From Pseudopyrenochaeta lycopersici (taxonomy: Eukaryota; Ascomycota; Dothideomycetes; Pleosporales; Pseudopyrenochaetaceae): 64,000 bases of DNA. This document shows, piece after piece, positions 47,201-57,727 of this stretch. Position numbers and translations under genes: made by a program. The notes under the pieces were generated by a model, which had not been told where the DNA came from, did not search any database, and saw nothing but the letters and a program-made list of their open reading frames with translations. Location: assembly GCA_003313425.1 (NCBI GenBank), contig NHZP01000011.1, positions 558,001 to 622,000 on the forward strand. The letters run 5' to 3'. Positions within the stretch are counted from its first letter, which is position 1, and every line of letters begins with the position of its first letter.

Positions 47201-47924
47201 CGGGCAGTCCAAGTGGACTGCTGAGTACCTCACTCGACAAGCTGGCAAAAAGGGACTAAATGGAGCAGTAATTCGTCCCGGCTATGTCCTCGGAGACCCA
47301 GAGAATGGCACTACTAACACCGACGACTTCCTGGTCCGTATTTTGAAAGGCTGCATCCAACTCAAGTCTCGCCCAGACATTACGAATACCATCAACATGG
47401 TGCCTGTAACACATGTTGCCCGCGTTATCGTAGCGTCTACTTACAACCCACCCGTCGCTCCTCTCGGCGTTGTGCAAATTACCTCACATCCTAGAATCAC
47501 TATCAATGAGTTCCTCGGCAGCCTTGAGAACTTTGGCTACACCGTGCCGCAGGTATCGTACGCAGAGTGGAAGAAGAACATGGAGAACTATGTCGCCGAT
47601 CGCTCTGGCACCAAGGAAGAAAATGCCCTCTTACCACTTTACCACTTTGTCACCGGAGATCTCCCCGCTGATACGAAGGCGCCAGAACTCGATGATCGAA
47701 ATGCAGCAACTGCGTTGAAGAAGGATGAAGCATGGACAGGTCAGGATTGGAGTGCTGGTGGTGCAGTTACCGAGGACACGGTGGGTGTATACATTAGCTA
47801 CCTCATTGAGCTGGGTTTCATGCCCAAGCCAGAGAGCAAGGGGGCCAAAGACTTGTTGGTGAGCAAGATGACGGATGCCATGAGAGAGGGCATGAAGTTG
47901 GTTGGTGGACGGAGAGGTGTCTAA
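44289..47924 (+). CDS. LYS2: L-2-aminoadipate reductase
   Basis: Exons 44289-44623, 44674-45944 and 45991-47924 give 1179 residues. The adenylation domain covers residues 1-560 or so ([49 protein letters not shown]). The carrier domain is near 600-680 with [14 protein letters not shown], whose serine receives phosphopantetheine. The thioester reductase domain follows ([34 protein letters not shown]). The enzyme activates 2-aminoadipate with ATP and reduces it with NADPH to the semialdehyde in fungal lysine synthesis. The missing condensation domain and A-T-R order fit Lys2 rather than a peptide synthetase. The protein is somewhat shorter than yeast Lys2 at its N-terminus. Confidence 0.93.
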
Positions 47925-48139
47925 GCGAATTCAGCTAGTAAATGGATAGGCAGGGAAAGTACGGAGAAATTTGGGTACAAATCTCAGCGGAATCATGGAT
48001 AGATAAAAATACCAAGTTTATTCATATCATGCAATATCTTTCAAACAGCAAGATTGAATTACATGACTTACGATTTACCATGCTGGAATCCACATGCAAA
48101 GCGAAAACGAACCGTTGATGCTCTTACCGTCTTCCCAGC

Positions 48140-49563
48140 CTATAGTTCCTGACTCTCTTGTGAATGTTCATTATCGAACCAATCTATTTCATTGCAATGA
48201 AATCCATTATGACCGTCTAACCCGCAAATGTAGCATGTTGTACCAACCTTGATGTACTTACTGGGAATTGGTGGGCGGCCGTCTGCGATGCGAGCCAATG
48301 CTGCTTTTTGGTACAGTGATTCTTCTAATGTACACTGTACCGGACAGCGTGTCCACTGGACAATTTGGCGGGCCTCCATGTTCGGAACATATGCAGGATC
48401 GCGATCCGGATGGCAATCCCAATGGCGATCCCGATGATAATTAGAACTTATTTGTTGGAGCCGAGTTCGGAACTCTTCCACGGCCATGGCGATGTCCTCT
48501 TGATCAACAAGACCCCATTGCGTGAGCCGTTCCTGGTCCCAAAAGAGAATCCCAAGGCTCAAATATTGTCGAGTACGGTTGTAACGAGATGCCCTATTGT
48601 TTCTAGCTGACTGGCGGAGTATCCAGCCGTGGCTTCTGAGCTGTGTCGCCGCATCGGGAATTAACGACAAGTGTCCTACTACGTCGAGCTTTCCCCCTGG
48701 TGCAGTGCGAAGGGCGGCCAGGTCGCCACGATACCAAGCACGATAGGCAGTGTCGCCTGTAGCTTTGAAGTACTTACGAAGATAGAGAGTCTTCTTGGAC
48801 AGGCTCTCCAAACATGTATACTTTCTGTCAATCACCGTGTACATTGTAAAGTCGTGCGAGTCTCGACAATTATAAAGAAAGAATTCTACAGAGAGGACTT
48901 GTTCGACCAGCCATGGCTCCAGACCTCTCATGAAAGCGACCGGGGCCTTGCTTGACCAGCCTTCGTGGTCGTGCTTGAGCCTCTCGACGAGCTGAAAGTA
49001 GATCTTGATAACGAAGAGGCTGCACACGATCCGGGTCTGTTCAGTGGCGGACAAGACGATAGGCGCAACTTCTACACCAGGATTCACGCAAGCCTCCATA
49101 GCAGCATTCATACCTTGTGCGACTAGCCCAGCAGCGATATCGACCTCGACGTATAGGTCGATGAGGCCATACGCGACATGCAAGGCGTCGTCATTGTCGT
49201 CTAGAATATGTTGGTATACAAGAGACCATTCTAGAAGATTGGTGGTGCGTAGACGTTCTAATATCATTTCGAGATTGGCGTCTTTGTTGCTGAGGTTCTG
49301 GAGTGCCCATGATACGCGGAGCAGACTTACAACAGGCCATGGAAGATGCGCAAGTATACCCTGAAGACTGCTTTCTGGGTATCGAAGGAACAAACCTCTG
49401 AGATATGGACTTATCCTGAGGAGCCGGCCAATGGAGGCTATGTCACATTTGGAGAGTATCTAGCACTTCAAGTCAGCACGTATCCTGCGACTGCAGCAGA
49501 GGGATGACGTGCAAGCAGTTGCAGCTCAGATGGAAGGTTGGTAAATGGGAAAGTAGGCCTCAT
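48140..49563 (-). CDS. Hypothetical protein, possible F-box-type N-terminus
   Basis: The main exon runs from about 49437 to 48140. An upstream exon 49563-49509 can be joined in frame through a 71-bp intron, giving 450 residues starting MRPTFPFTNLPSELQLLA, which looks like the beginning of an F-box. That junction is uncertain. The central part (LIDLYVEVDIAAGLVAQGM, QLVERLKHDHEGW, LEPWLVEQVLSVEFFLYNC) has no recognised domain. Near the C-terminus a small Cys/His cluster (CYICGLDGHNGFHC) resembles a zinc knuckle. It is probably a lineage-specific protein of unknown function. Confidence 0.55.
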
Positions 49564-49806
49564 TTTCCGTCTCAGGCGCCGAGTAGCTCGTGACGCAGCG
49601 CTTCTAGGCATTGTAAAGGTCGACAGAAGTCAAAGACAGGTCAAAGGCAGGCAGAGCAATGAGAATGGATGCCTGGAATTTATGTAGGATGGCTTGCGTC
49701 GGCGGTTCTTCGGGCCGCGCCCTTGATAGTCAGGAACGTAGGAGCTCAGCTTTCCGCAGAACACACGTCTCCTATACCCAGTCTCTGCCACCGACGTTTA
49801 CGCGAA

Positions 49807-51107
49807 ATGCTCGTCTCTCTCACGGTCGGCAAGGTCGACGCGGGTGTCGCTGTCCTCCTGACCGAAGACAAACGCCTCGTACGCGCCCTCCACCCCCAAT
49901 GCCTCCCAGCAGCCCTCCACTGCGCAGGCGCATCCCTGTAATTCACCACTGACCAACCCCGCTGCAGATCGAATTCCCATCTATACTGCTGCCGCCAGAC
50001 ATCTCTTCTGGCAGCATAGTCGACATTGACGTCGGCCGCAACTACAAAGCTGAAGCCGACTCCGCTAAAGCCTTCCACGAGCTCCAATCTGACATATTCC
50101 GCACCTTCGGCCAGCGCACGCCCTCGGCGCCTGTCCTGCGCTGTCGCAATGCTACACAGACGTCGGTCGTTCTTGAATGGGACCCCATCGACGTAGCGAC
50201 GGCCGAACTGCGCAGCCTCACCCTCTATCGCAATGGCAGCAAGGCCGGCACAATACCCAAGCCCAGCGATGTACACAGCACCAAGTTGAGCGGCTTGGCC
50301 GTAGACACAGACTATGTCTTTCATCTCGTCCTGAAAACTAGCGCGGGCACATTCAGTAGCGAGAAGCTCAAGGTGCAGACACACAAGATGACGGACCTGT
50401 CTGGCATCACCGTAACGCCCGGCCACATGCCCGCTGCTCTGCGCGAGTCTCTTCAGCGTTCTGTTGAGCGAATTGGCGCCAAGATTGCAGACACAGTTCG
50501 CATCGATACCACGCACTTTGTATGCACAGAAGGGAGAGGACCTGCGTGGGAAAAGGCGGTTGAGAACAACATCCCCGTCGTTGTGCCAGATTGGATTATA
50601 GGGTGCGAGAGGGAAGGCAGAATCGTTGGAGTGAGGGGATACTATCTGAACGCCGACCCAAGATTACGAAACGTCGGTCCAGGAACGTCACAATCAATGC
50701 CCCAGCAGGCGCAACCACAACAACAGCAAGCCAGGAGTCCTTTGCAGAGCCCGAGGACCGAGGTCACGCCGCCGACCCCCGAGAGACCGACACACGACCG
50801 CGAACGTGATCCAGATAGCGCTGCCCCGCCTCCACCGCCGCCAAAAGACGACGTCAGCGAAAGGAGTGCATCTGCAACGCCTGAACCGAAGAGCCAGACA
50901 GAGGAGCAGAAGGTGCGAACAGAGGATCTCAAACCACAACCAGAAAAGGAAAAGGAACGGGACGAGGACAGCGGAGAAGACGAGTCCGAACCCGAGCCAA
51001 GCAATGAGAAGGCGGTTGAAGCTGGTCTACCCGCCAGGCAAAAGCCAGGACAAGCTTCAGTCGAGGATGACGACGATGGAGGTAGCTTTCAAGAAGTACA
51101 GTTGTGA
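49807..51107 (+). CDS. CHS5: Chitin biosynthesis protein Chs5 (exomer subunit)
   Basis: Exons 49807-49878 and 49968-51107 give 403 residues. The N-terminal segment MLVSLTVGKVDAGVAVLL, joined to IEFPSILLPPDISSGSIVDI, is the conserved Chs5 dimerisation region. A fibronectin type III domain follows (PVLRCRNATQTSVVLEWDP), then a BRCT domain (HFVCTEGRGPAWEKAVENN, VVVPDWIIGC). The C-terminal third is Pro/Gln/Glu/Lys-rich and disordered. In yeast, Chs5 with ChAPs forms exomer, which exports chitin synthase III and other cargo from the trans-Golgi to the surface. The 89-bp intron is well supported because its removal restores the conserved N-terminus. Confidence 0.92.
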
Positions 51108-51611
51108 TTGCGAATGAAAAAGGAGGTTAGGGCTTGGTCGGTATCATCACCTTTGACGCATTACGTGGGATTCGAGGTGTAAAGCCCTGGACAATCGAAT
51201 TCAGCACTAATTATAGATCATGTTTGCTCAGTCACGATCACTTTGTTCTCACATTTTGTCGCTTTCGCTGGGCCGAGTCATCATGTAATGACCCTTGCTG
51301 ATAGGTACAATGCAACATCCGCGTCTCGTTAAGCTTCGCCATATGCGGCTTGCAAAACTCTTGCGAGATTATAACAATTACAGCGATCACTACGCTTACC
51401 CATTTGAACAAAGCGAAACTACGTCTCTTAGATCCTTTGCACTAACGTACACATCGAATCGCAATTGGTCAGGTTGTCACCCTAATGAATTAAACCCGTC
51501 CGGTCTAACGCAAAGCGGCCCGCAACAACATGACTATAAAAGAACAAGTGCCATTGTCATAAATCTTACATGCTTTAATTTTTCTCTCCTTTACTGCTTC
51601 TCCTTGCAAAA
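51108..51611. other. Intergenic region with TATA box
   Basis: It holds the 3' flank of CHS5 and the promoter of the MBOAT gene. The only clear element is TATAAAAG at 51535-51542, about 70 bp before the ATG. Confidence 0.45.
51535..51542 (+). promoter_or_regulatory. TATA box of the MBOAT gene
   Basis: The sequence TATAAAAG lies 70 bp upstream of the start codon, followed by a CT-rich leader, a common fungal core promoter layout. Confidence 0.45.
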
Positions 51612-53104
51612 ATGGTCTCCCTGAAGCTGCCATCCGTCTTTATCGACCTCCAAATCCCCCTCATATTCCTCATCAACATCCTGGCGCTCACTCTTGGGCC
51701 CAAAAATTACTTCTTCCGTGTTATCATCAGCTTCCCCATTCTTCTCGTCCTCATTTGTCAGTCGCTATACAGGGAGTTGAAGGGCCCATGGGGTGATCAT
51801 TATGCGATGAATTGCCTGGTGTTGAGCGCTTCGTTTGTCTACGTTGACTGGATTCTTCTCTCTAGCCCTGATAAGGACGCGTGGTTTAAGAAACTGTATA
51901 AAGAGCCGGCCGGAGCTGGGAAAGAGAAGGAGAATGGTGTGGCGAATGGTAGATTGGCGAATGGGAAACTGTCGAATGGTAAACTGTCGAACGGTACAGT
52001 ATCAAATGGCGCACTATCGAACGGTACAGTGTCGAATGGCGCCCTATCCAATGGTGCAATGCCAAACGGCGCACTACCGCCAAGGAAAAACCACACTGTT
52101 CCCGCTGGGTTTCTGGGTAGACTGTGGTGGAGTATTCGCCTCTCGATGACTTTGCGATATGTAGGCTGGTCGAACCAAGTCAAGAATGTTCCCGTCGAGG
52201 TTGACGCAGAGTATCCTCGAACGTGCGTTCCATTTCAAATTGCTGATGTATATCAAAATTCCTCCCGCTGACGGACTCCAGACTCTTCGTCGCACGTAAA
52301 TCCCTACGGGCTCTCCTTTTCTACTTTCTCAAAGACGCCATCTTCGCCTACACAGCGTCGTCTCCGCATGGCAGCTGGCAGGACATCAAACATCTGAAGC
52401 AGGCTGAGGGCTTTGCCTCCTACCCCTTCTGGCATCGTTTTTGGTTCGCGTGGGTGCACATCGCGTTGACGTATGTGACTCTGGAACTTATGAATAGCCT
52501 TGTGGGAGTAGTAAGCGTGGCGACCGGGCTTGCAAATCCGAGAGACTGCCCTAGTGCGTTTGGAGATATCAAGGGATTGGTCAGTGTGAGGAAGGCGTGG
52601 TCGTAAGCATACTATCCACCCCCGCTGGACTAGTCTGGTGCGAAGCATTGATCATGATGGCTGACATGTGGAAGGTCGATTTGGCATCAACAATGCCGTC
52701 GTATATGTTCCGCCCCAGGCATATACATTGCGCGCGATGTGCTTTGTCTACCGAAAGGGTCCTTCACTTCAAAGTATCTCCAGCTTTTCATCGGCTTTGG
52801 TGTCTCCGCCATTGTGCATGGTGTAGCATCGATGCTAGCTCATTCTTCGTACAATGACGATGGCGCGTTTGCATTTTTCATTGGCCAGGCGGTTATCATC
52901 ATGATTGAAGACCACGTTATTGACTTCGGTAAGAGCTGTGGACTGAAGGACTCAGCCTTTTGGCGGTTGGTAGGTTTTCTCTGGACTGTGTTTGCCATTG
53001 GGGCAAATAGTGAAAAATGGTCTGGCAAGATGATTAACCATGAGATGTGGGTGCATGATCGAGAGCGAGACTGGTTCGGCATTGGACCTAAGATTGTATT
53101 ATAG
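51612..53104 (+). CDS. Wax-synthase-type membrane-bound O-acyltransferase
   Basis: Exons 51612-52222, 52282-52602 and 52675-53104 give 453 residues. Multiple TM segments are visible (QIPLIFLINILALTLG, VIISFPILLVLICQSL, FIGFGVSAIVHGVASML, AFFIGQAVIIMIEDHVI). The second junction rebuilds RKAWSSIWHQQCRR, matching the FWxxxWHQ-like motif of wax synthase/fungal acetyltransferase MBOATs, and the catalytic His is in SAIVHGV. These transfer acyl or acetyl groups to lipid or terpenoid alcohols; the substrate is unknown, and no terpene synthase or PKS lies in this window. An Asn-Gly pentapeptide repeat interrupts the loop after TM3. The last intron ends in AAG. Confidence 0.82.
51933..52079 (+). repeat. 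Coding minisatellite, NGxLS pentapeptides
   Basis: One four-codon and nine five-codon units (15 bp, NG[K/T/A][L/V]S and variants) lie in the cytosolic/lumenal loop of the MBOAT. Array length is 147 bp and in frame. Some units read NGT, which creates N-glycosylation sequons if the loop is lumenal. Confidence 0.9.
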
Positions 53105-53573
53105 TTGCAGTTTTTCAGAAGAATATAGCCTTGCTCGCGGGAATTGCTCATTGTCAAAAATGAGCGGTCCTGTAATGTTAAGTGAATAGTTAGATTTTGA
53201 GCAAGGAATTTTGCAGCCTTCAAAGGCGCTAATTTTGCAGATTCCAACGGAATTAGATAAACTGAAAACGATGGGTATACCCCTCATATTGACACTCCAC
53301 TGTCTTCGGGTACACCCTAACTATTTTGGGTTAGCTCAATACGCATTCAATTAGTCGTAACATTCGCCTATGCAGCTAGCTTGCCTGTAGTCACTGAAGA
53401 AGATTGTGTAAGTTAAGAAAGCGTGCAGTACGCAGGTAAGCCTGGAAAAGCTTGGCACTGCGTCTTCTTGGCTCTGTAAGGAGGTATAAATGGGCAAAAC
53501 CCCAGGACCGCACCTGCGTATCACAAACCTGCCTTCTTTCCATTGCCCAATTCTAAGATCGTGACGCCTCACG
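53105..53573. other. Intergenic region
   Basis: It holds the 3' flank of the MBOAT gene and the promoter of the next gene. Nothing specific was recognised. Confidence 0.4.
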
Positions 53574-54442
53574 ATGCCTTATAATCGCGACGAAGTTGTA
53601 CGATGCATCAACAGGCACTACGATTTGCTTATTCGTATAGCCTATCTCGACCCCGACGTTATCCAGCGTCCTCCACGTGAAGGCTGGACCGACGCACAGC
53701 TAGCTGTTGACCTTCTCCAAGTGTTCGGACGCTCAGAGAAGGTCGTAGATCTATTGCGACACCTGCCTTACATTCGCCCAAGCCTCGGAGTTGAGAGATA
53801 TGAGGTTTATGTGGAGACACAAGCGATCTCATACCTTCGTGACGTTGATCTACTCAAAGGACAAACAGCAGAGTCCTGCCATGGAACAGACTTGTCTGAC
53901 TGGTTACTAATGCCCTACCCTGCGGATTGGCCGCCCAGTTTCATCTCGCTGACCCACGGTCGCGATGCGACATGTTGGGTGATTGACACGAAGGAAGGTA
54001 TGGAATTCTACGCATGGTCTAACAGTGACCTCATCCGCCCATCCAAATGCTTCTTTCTAATGCCTTCACCAGGGATGATATTTCCTGTTGGAGTGCACTT
54101 ACAAGATCCTACGGCCCCGGAAGACCAACCTTGGCGGCAGAGTGCAGAACCACGCGACATTCAGGAGTACTTTGACGATATCTACTCTGAAATCGAGACT
54201 CTCAGAACTGTTCCTGTACCAATGGGCAAACGGAGTTGGTACCATCAGGTGTTACCATGCGAGGATCCCAAGGGGCAGGTGAGTGTTGTGGAATTGGACC
54301 AGCCATGCTTAATAGCGCTGATCTAGCATTAACACAGATCGCGAAACGACTTCTCGAACAGCATGGGTGGCCGGGAACTTTAAGACGAGATGAGTACCTA
54401 CAGGCCCTTCAGAAAGAGCACCCAGACTCTGTCCAGCACTAG
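53574..54442 (+). CDS. Conserved hypothetical fungal protein
   Basis: Exons 53574-54278 and 54338-54442 join at a strong GTGAGT..CACAG intron (59 bp, phase 0) to 269 residues. It begins MPYNRDEVVRCINRHYDLL. Helical parts (AQLAVDLLQVFGRSEKVVDL) precede a beta-rich middle with many Trp and Pro (DWPPSFISLTHGRDATCWVI, PSPGMIFPVGVHLQDP). The C-terminal exon reads IAKRLLEQHGWPG. No signal peptide, TM segment or catalytic motif was recognised. The style suggests a conserved ascomycete protein of unknown function. Confidence 0.7.
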
Positions 54443-54542
54443 ATAATTTTCGCTTTCAAATCACAAGCATCAAAATGGATCATCATGGTAGCCAATGCTT
54501 CATGAGAAGCAGCTGGGGCAAATACCCGAAGCCAACAATAGT

Positions 54543-54773
54543 CTAAATAGCAAGACAGTAGAAATACTCAGGCCAGATTTGAGTTCCACAATTTTCCCCA
54601 TTCGCTCCCAGAACCGGATTCAGTCTATACAACTGCTCCAAAGCAACACCATTACTGTTTCCGATCGCCCAGCAAGAGTCGCCCGCTTTAGCCTCGACCC
54701 ACTTTTTGCAGTTCTTGGGGAAGCCCGCCTGAGTTTTGGTAGGCAGCGGTGCAGTCGAAGTAGTGGCCGGCGG
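54543..54773 (-). pseudogene. Additional LysM module downstream of an in-frame TAG
   Basis: Directly continuing the LysM gene's frame after the TAG are 76 sense codons and a second TAG (54545-54543). They encode a Pro/Thr linker and an intact LysM (CWAIGNSNGVALEQLYRLN, GENCGTQIWPEYFYC). It is nearly identical in plan to the two preceding modules, showing no decay besides the stop. It is either a recently truncated end, a readthrough product, or an exon reached by a weak GTTGCG..CTCAG intron of 69 bp. Confidence 0.65.
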
Positions 54774-56666
54774 CTAACTACTCGTCGGCGTCGCAACTCC
54801 TACGCAATAGTAGTAGTTCGGCCAGATCTGCGTATTACAGTTTTCCCCATTAGGCCCTAGTACTGTGTTCCACTTGTAGAATTGGGATAGCTCAATGCCA
54901 GCACGATTAGCGATTCCCCAGCAATTATCTCCTGACTCGGTTGCCCTTTCAAACTTGTTGCAATTCGGATCGATACCCGATTGAGTCTGCGTTGGTTTCG
55001 GTACTTGTGTGGTTGCACTTGGAGTCGTACTAGATCTTGTCAGAGTAGGGCTGGGGCCATCCCCACTCCTGGCAACGCAGTAATAGTAGTGCAGCCAGAC
55101 TTGAGTACCACAGTTCTCACCGTTCTTGCCGAGAACAGGGTTCAACTCCCAGAGTTTCTGCACGGTGATCTTCGCGTCATTGGCAAGCTTCCAACACGCA
55201 GCTTGGGTATTGTTTGCGACAATCCATCGTATGCAGTCGGAAGGAATTCCTGCTTGGACTTTGTCCGCTGGAACTGCACGCGGGTCGTCCACGATGGGGA
55301 GGGAGGGCGTGCTGCCGGGACCCCCTCGGACTGGCCCTTCTCCATCGTTGGGGATTTCTGAAGGTGGCGGGCTAATCCATGCTCCTCCAGGAGGCCTACG
55401 CGCATATCGAGTGAGCTTTGAAGTCTGCAGCATATATTTGCTACTTACCCTGAGCAAATAAGCTGACCTACGGCCAGGCGATCGCACGCACCGAGAATGT
55501 TGGGGTTCCATGAAGCAACCTGCGCCAGCGTAACTTCATTTGTAGAATTTGACAGCGACTGGGCGATCGACTCGCTGTTACACGTACAATTAGATCAAAT
55601 TTTTCAAGAATTTTTTCAGGATTTCCTACCATGTGTTGTTCTGAGCAACTCGATACAGGTTGCAAGAAGCAGGTATGCAGATTACTCCTTCTGAATCGCA
55701 CAACTCGCTTTTGGTGGCAATCGCGATCTCACCAGACGCTATTTGGTACTTTTCTGCAATATCGTGACATGTCAAGCCTTCTTCTCGATCCGGTCGAACA
55801 TCGACAGTCCGGCCTGTACATGCGGTCGGAGTTGGTGTAGGGTCACTTGTTATCGGCGATGAGGCGGTGGTAGGACGACCAACCTCAGCTCCATCTGTAA
55901 TATGCGCATAGCCTGGAACCAATCTGGTTACCAATTCCCCAACAGTTGTCTGGCACACTTTCTGGACGTCCTGGAATTCATCAACAAGATAATCACCGAA
56001 ATCAGTGTCCTGTAAGAAGTCTGAAGTAACCCGAGCATGCAGGATCTTCAGGAAGCACTCTGAACAAAGCAAATCATCGTCATACAGTGTTGACATACGG
56101 CTCTGGTTTGCACTGAAATCAGCACGATTGAGGCACCATGGATCGGTGGGATTCGCTTCACAATTGACTTGAACAACGTCGGATCCAGTCCACTCATATG
56201 ACTCAAGTAGACACCACTGGTTCGAGGAAGACCGCATGCAAGCCATATTAAGGCCCTCTGAGATGCGGCCACTCAGCGTGTCGGCAGGTACGTATCGTTC
56301 CCCAGATCGAAGATGGTCATTTACACAAGCTGTTTCGACATCCTGTCTCCATGTAGCTGCGTTTGATACGCAGCTCGGGGTGCAGAGTGCGGTAACATCC
56401 TTCAGTTCCCAGTAAACTTGGTCCGCCTTATGTGTCCATTGCATCAGGTCGTTGTCACAAGGTAGAGTTTTGTTTCTGGTCGATATCAGTGTAAAATTGC
56501 ATTGGCCCTCTCGGGGAAAAGCTCACAAAGCCGAAAGACAGCCACCGGAGATTCCCAATATCTGAGACATAGCATCAGGTGGAATGAGGGGATAGAGATT
56601 GAAACCTGAGGCCAATGATATTAAGCCCATGTTGAAGAGAGCCTGGCAAGACGGAAACTTTGCCAT
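54774..56666 (-). CDS. Secreted multi-LysM chitin-binding protein
   Basis: Exons 56666-56527, 56475-55630, 55574-55449 and 55395-54774 give 531 residues. A short hydrophobic N-terminus (LFNMGLISLASG) may be a signal peptide. A 200-residue Cys-rich region without known domain follows. Then come two divergent LysM modules (CHDIAEKYQIASG; CESIAQSLSNSTN with SWNPNILGACDRL) and, after a Pro-rich linker, two fungal-type LysMs (CWKLANDAKITV, LWELNPVLGKNGENCGTQVW; CWGIANRAGIELSQFYKWN). LysM domains bind chitin oligomers; secreted fungal LysM proteins shield hyphae or mask chitin from hosts. The frame ends at TAG 54776-54774, but one more complete LysM follows in the same frame. It is divergently paired with the GH18 gene. 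Confidence 0.8.
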
Positions 56667-57727
56667 GTTTGCTGTAAAATAAACCGTAAGGACAGCTTGG
56701 TTGTTTTCAGACTGGACTAGAAGGACAGTATCCAAGAAGTAAAATCACCTAGAACACTGGAAAACTGCACAGTCTCGTAGGGCATCCCAAAAAATGGCCA
56801 TGTGCTTCCACTTTCGGGAAATGTCAACCAAAACTACCTCTGTCATGAGATGGAACCTCATGATCTATGCCCCTGGGTTCGGCACGAAGGAATCAATCTT
56901 ACCAGGCTCATCGCGGACCAGAGTTGGTGAAACTCATGCAGTATCCTAAATCAGAGACGCTGTCTTTGAGGTCCTAGTCCAAACATTATCCATATTTCGT
57001 AGAATGATAAGCTTACCCGTGAAGGTAAATTTTGTTCATGCAGTCAGCAATCTATGCAGCAAGTTGTGCGTGTGAAAATTCTTGGCGAACGTTCTATCGG
57101 AAAGGATGTCAGCAGAATTGTTTGATTGTACTACATGTGACGTTGCAATGTGGGTGTAATACCCCTCTCTTGCAATGAAGCTGACCACCGCCTCTTTCTT
57201 CATATCTTATTGATCGTACCACAAATTGCGGTCGCGGGTAACATTATTTGGCAAAGCTAATCCATATTCTCGTTTCCTACTGGCCGCGTATACACTAGAT
57301 TGCTCCATTTACTGAGACTTGGTTGCCTGAGCCTTAACAGAACCATGCTCTAAAAGTCTAGATTGCCTCTAGGGTTGGGAGTAGTCGTAGTACTCCGTGT
57401 CGATACTACGAGGTCAACAACAAGGGGCACATGCAATCCTGTGGTCACTTTCATCAATTTTCGTGGCCACATGCAATTAAACAAACCCCTGCAGTAGCGG
57501 TGCATGACTTGGACAATGCGTACATGTACTTTGTGCAAACCTCTACACCGAATGCCGCTTATGGGAGTGAGGTTTAGTTTAGGAAGGGGATACTTCGCAT
57601 GATGCCAGGAGCAAAATGTCCTTGTAGTTTTTATACTCCACATGCGTTCGAGTTGCTACAAAACTGAGATCCACTTTGAAGACATCTGGGGATTTTTGTA
57701 GTAACCCCACAATCATCTTCCTTGGCC
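56667..57727. promoter_or_regulatory. Shared 1.06-kb intergenic region of LysM and GH18 genes
   Basis: This interval lies between two divergent start codons, with no convincing coding frame. Both genes act on chitin, so joint control from this region is likely. No specific factor site is claimed. Confidence 0.5.

Noticed and set aside
44289..47924. NRPS-like secondary metabolite gene
   Set aside because: The A-T-R order, length and motifs match Lys2, and a Gcn4 site lies upstream. There is no condensation domain and there are no tailoring genes nearby.
51612..53104. Terpenoid biosynthetic cluster around the MBOAT
   Set aside because: Neighbours are CHS5 and a hypothetical gene; no synthase, P450 or transporter is present.
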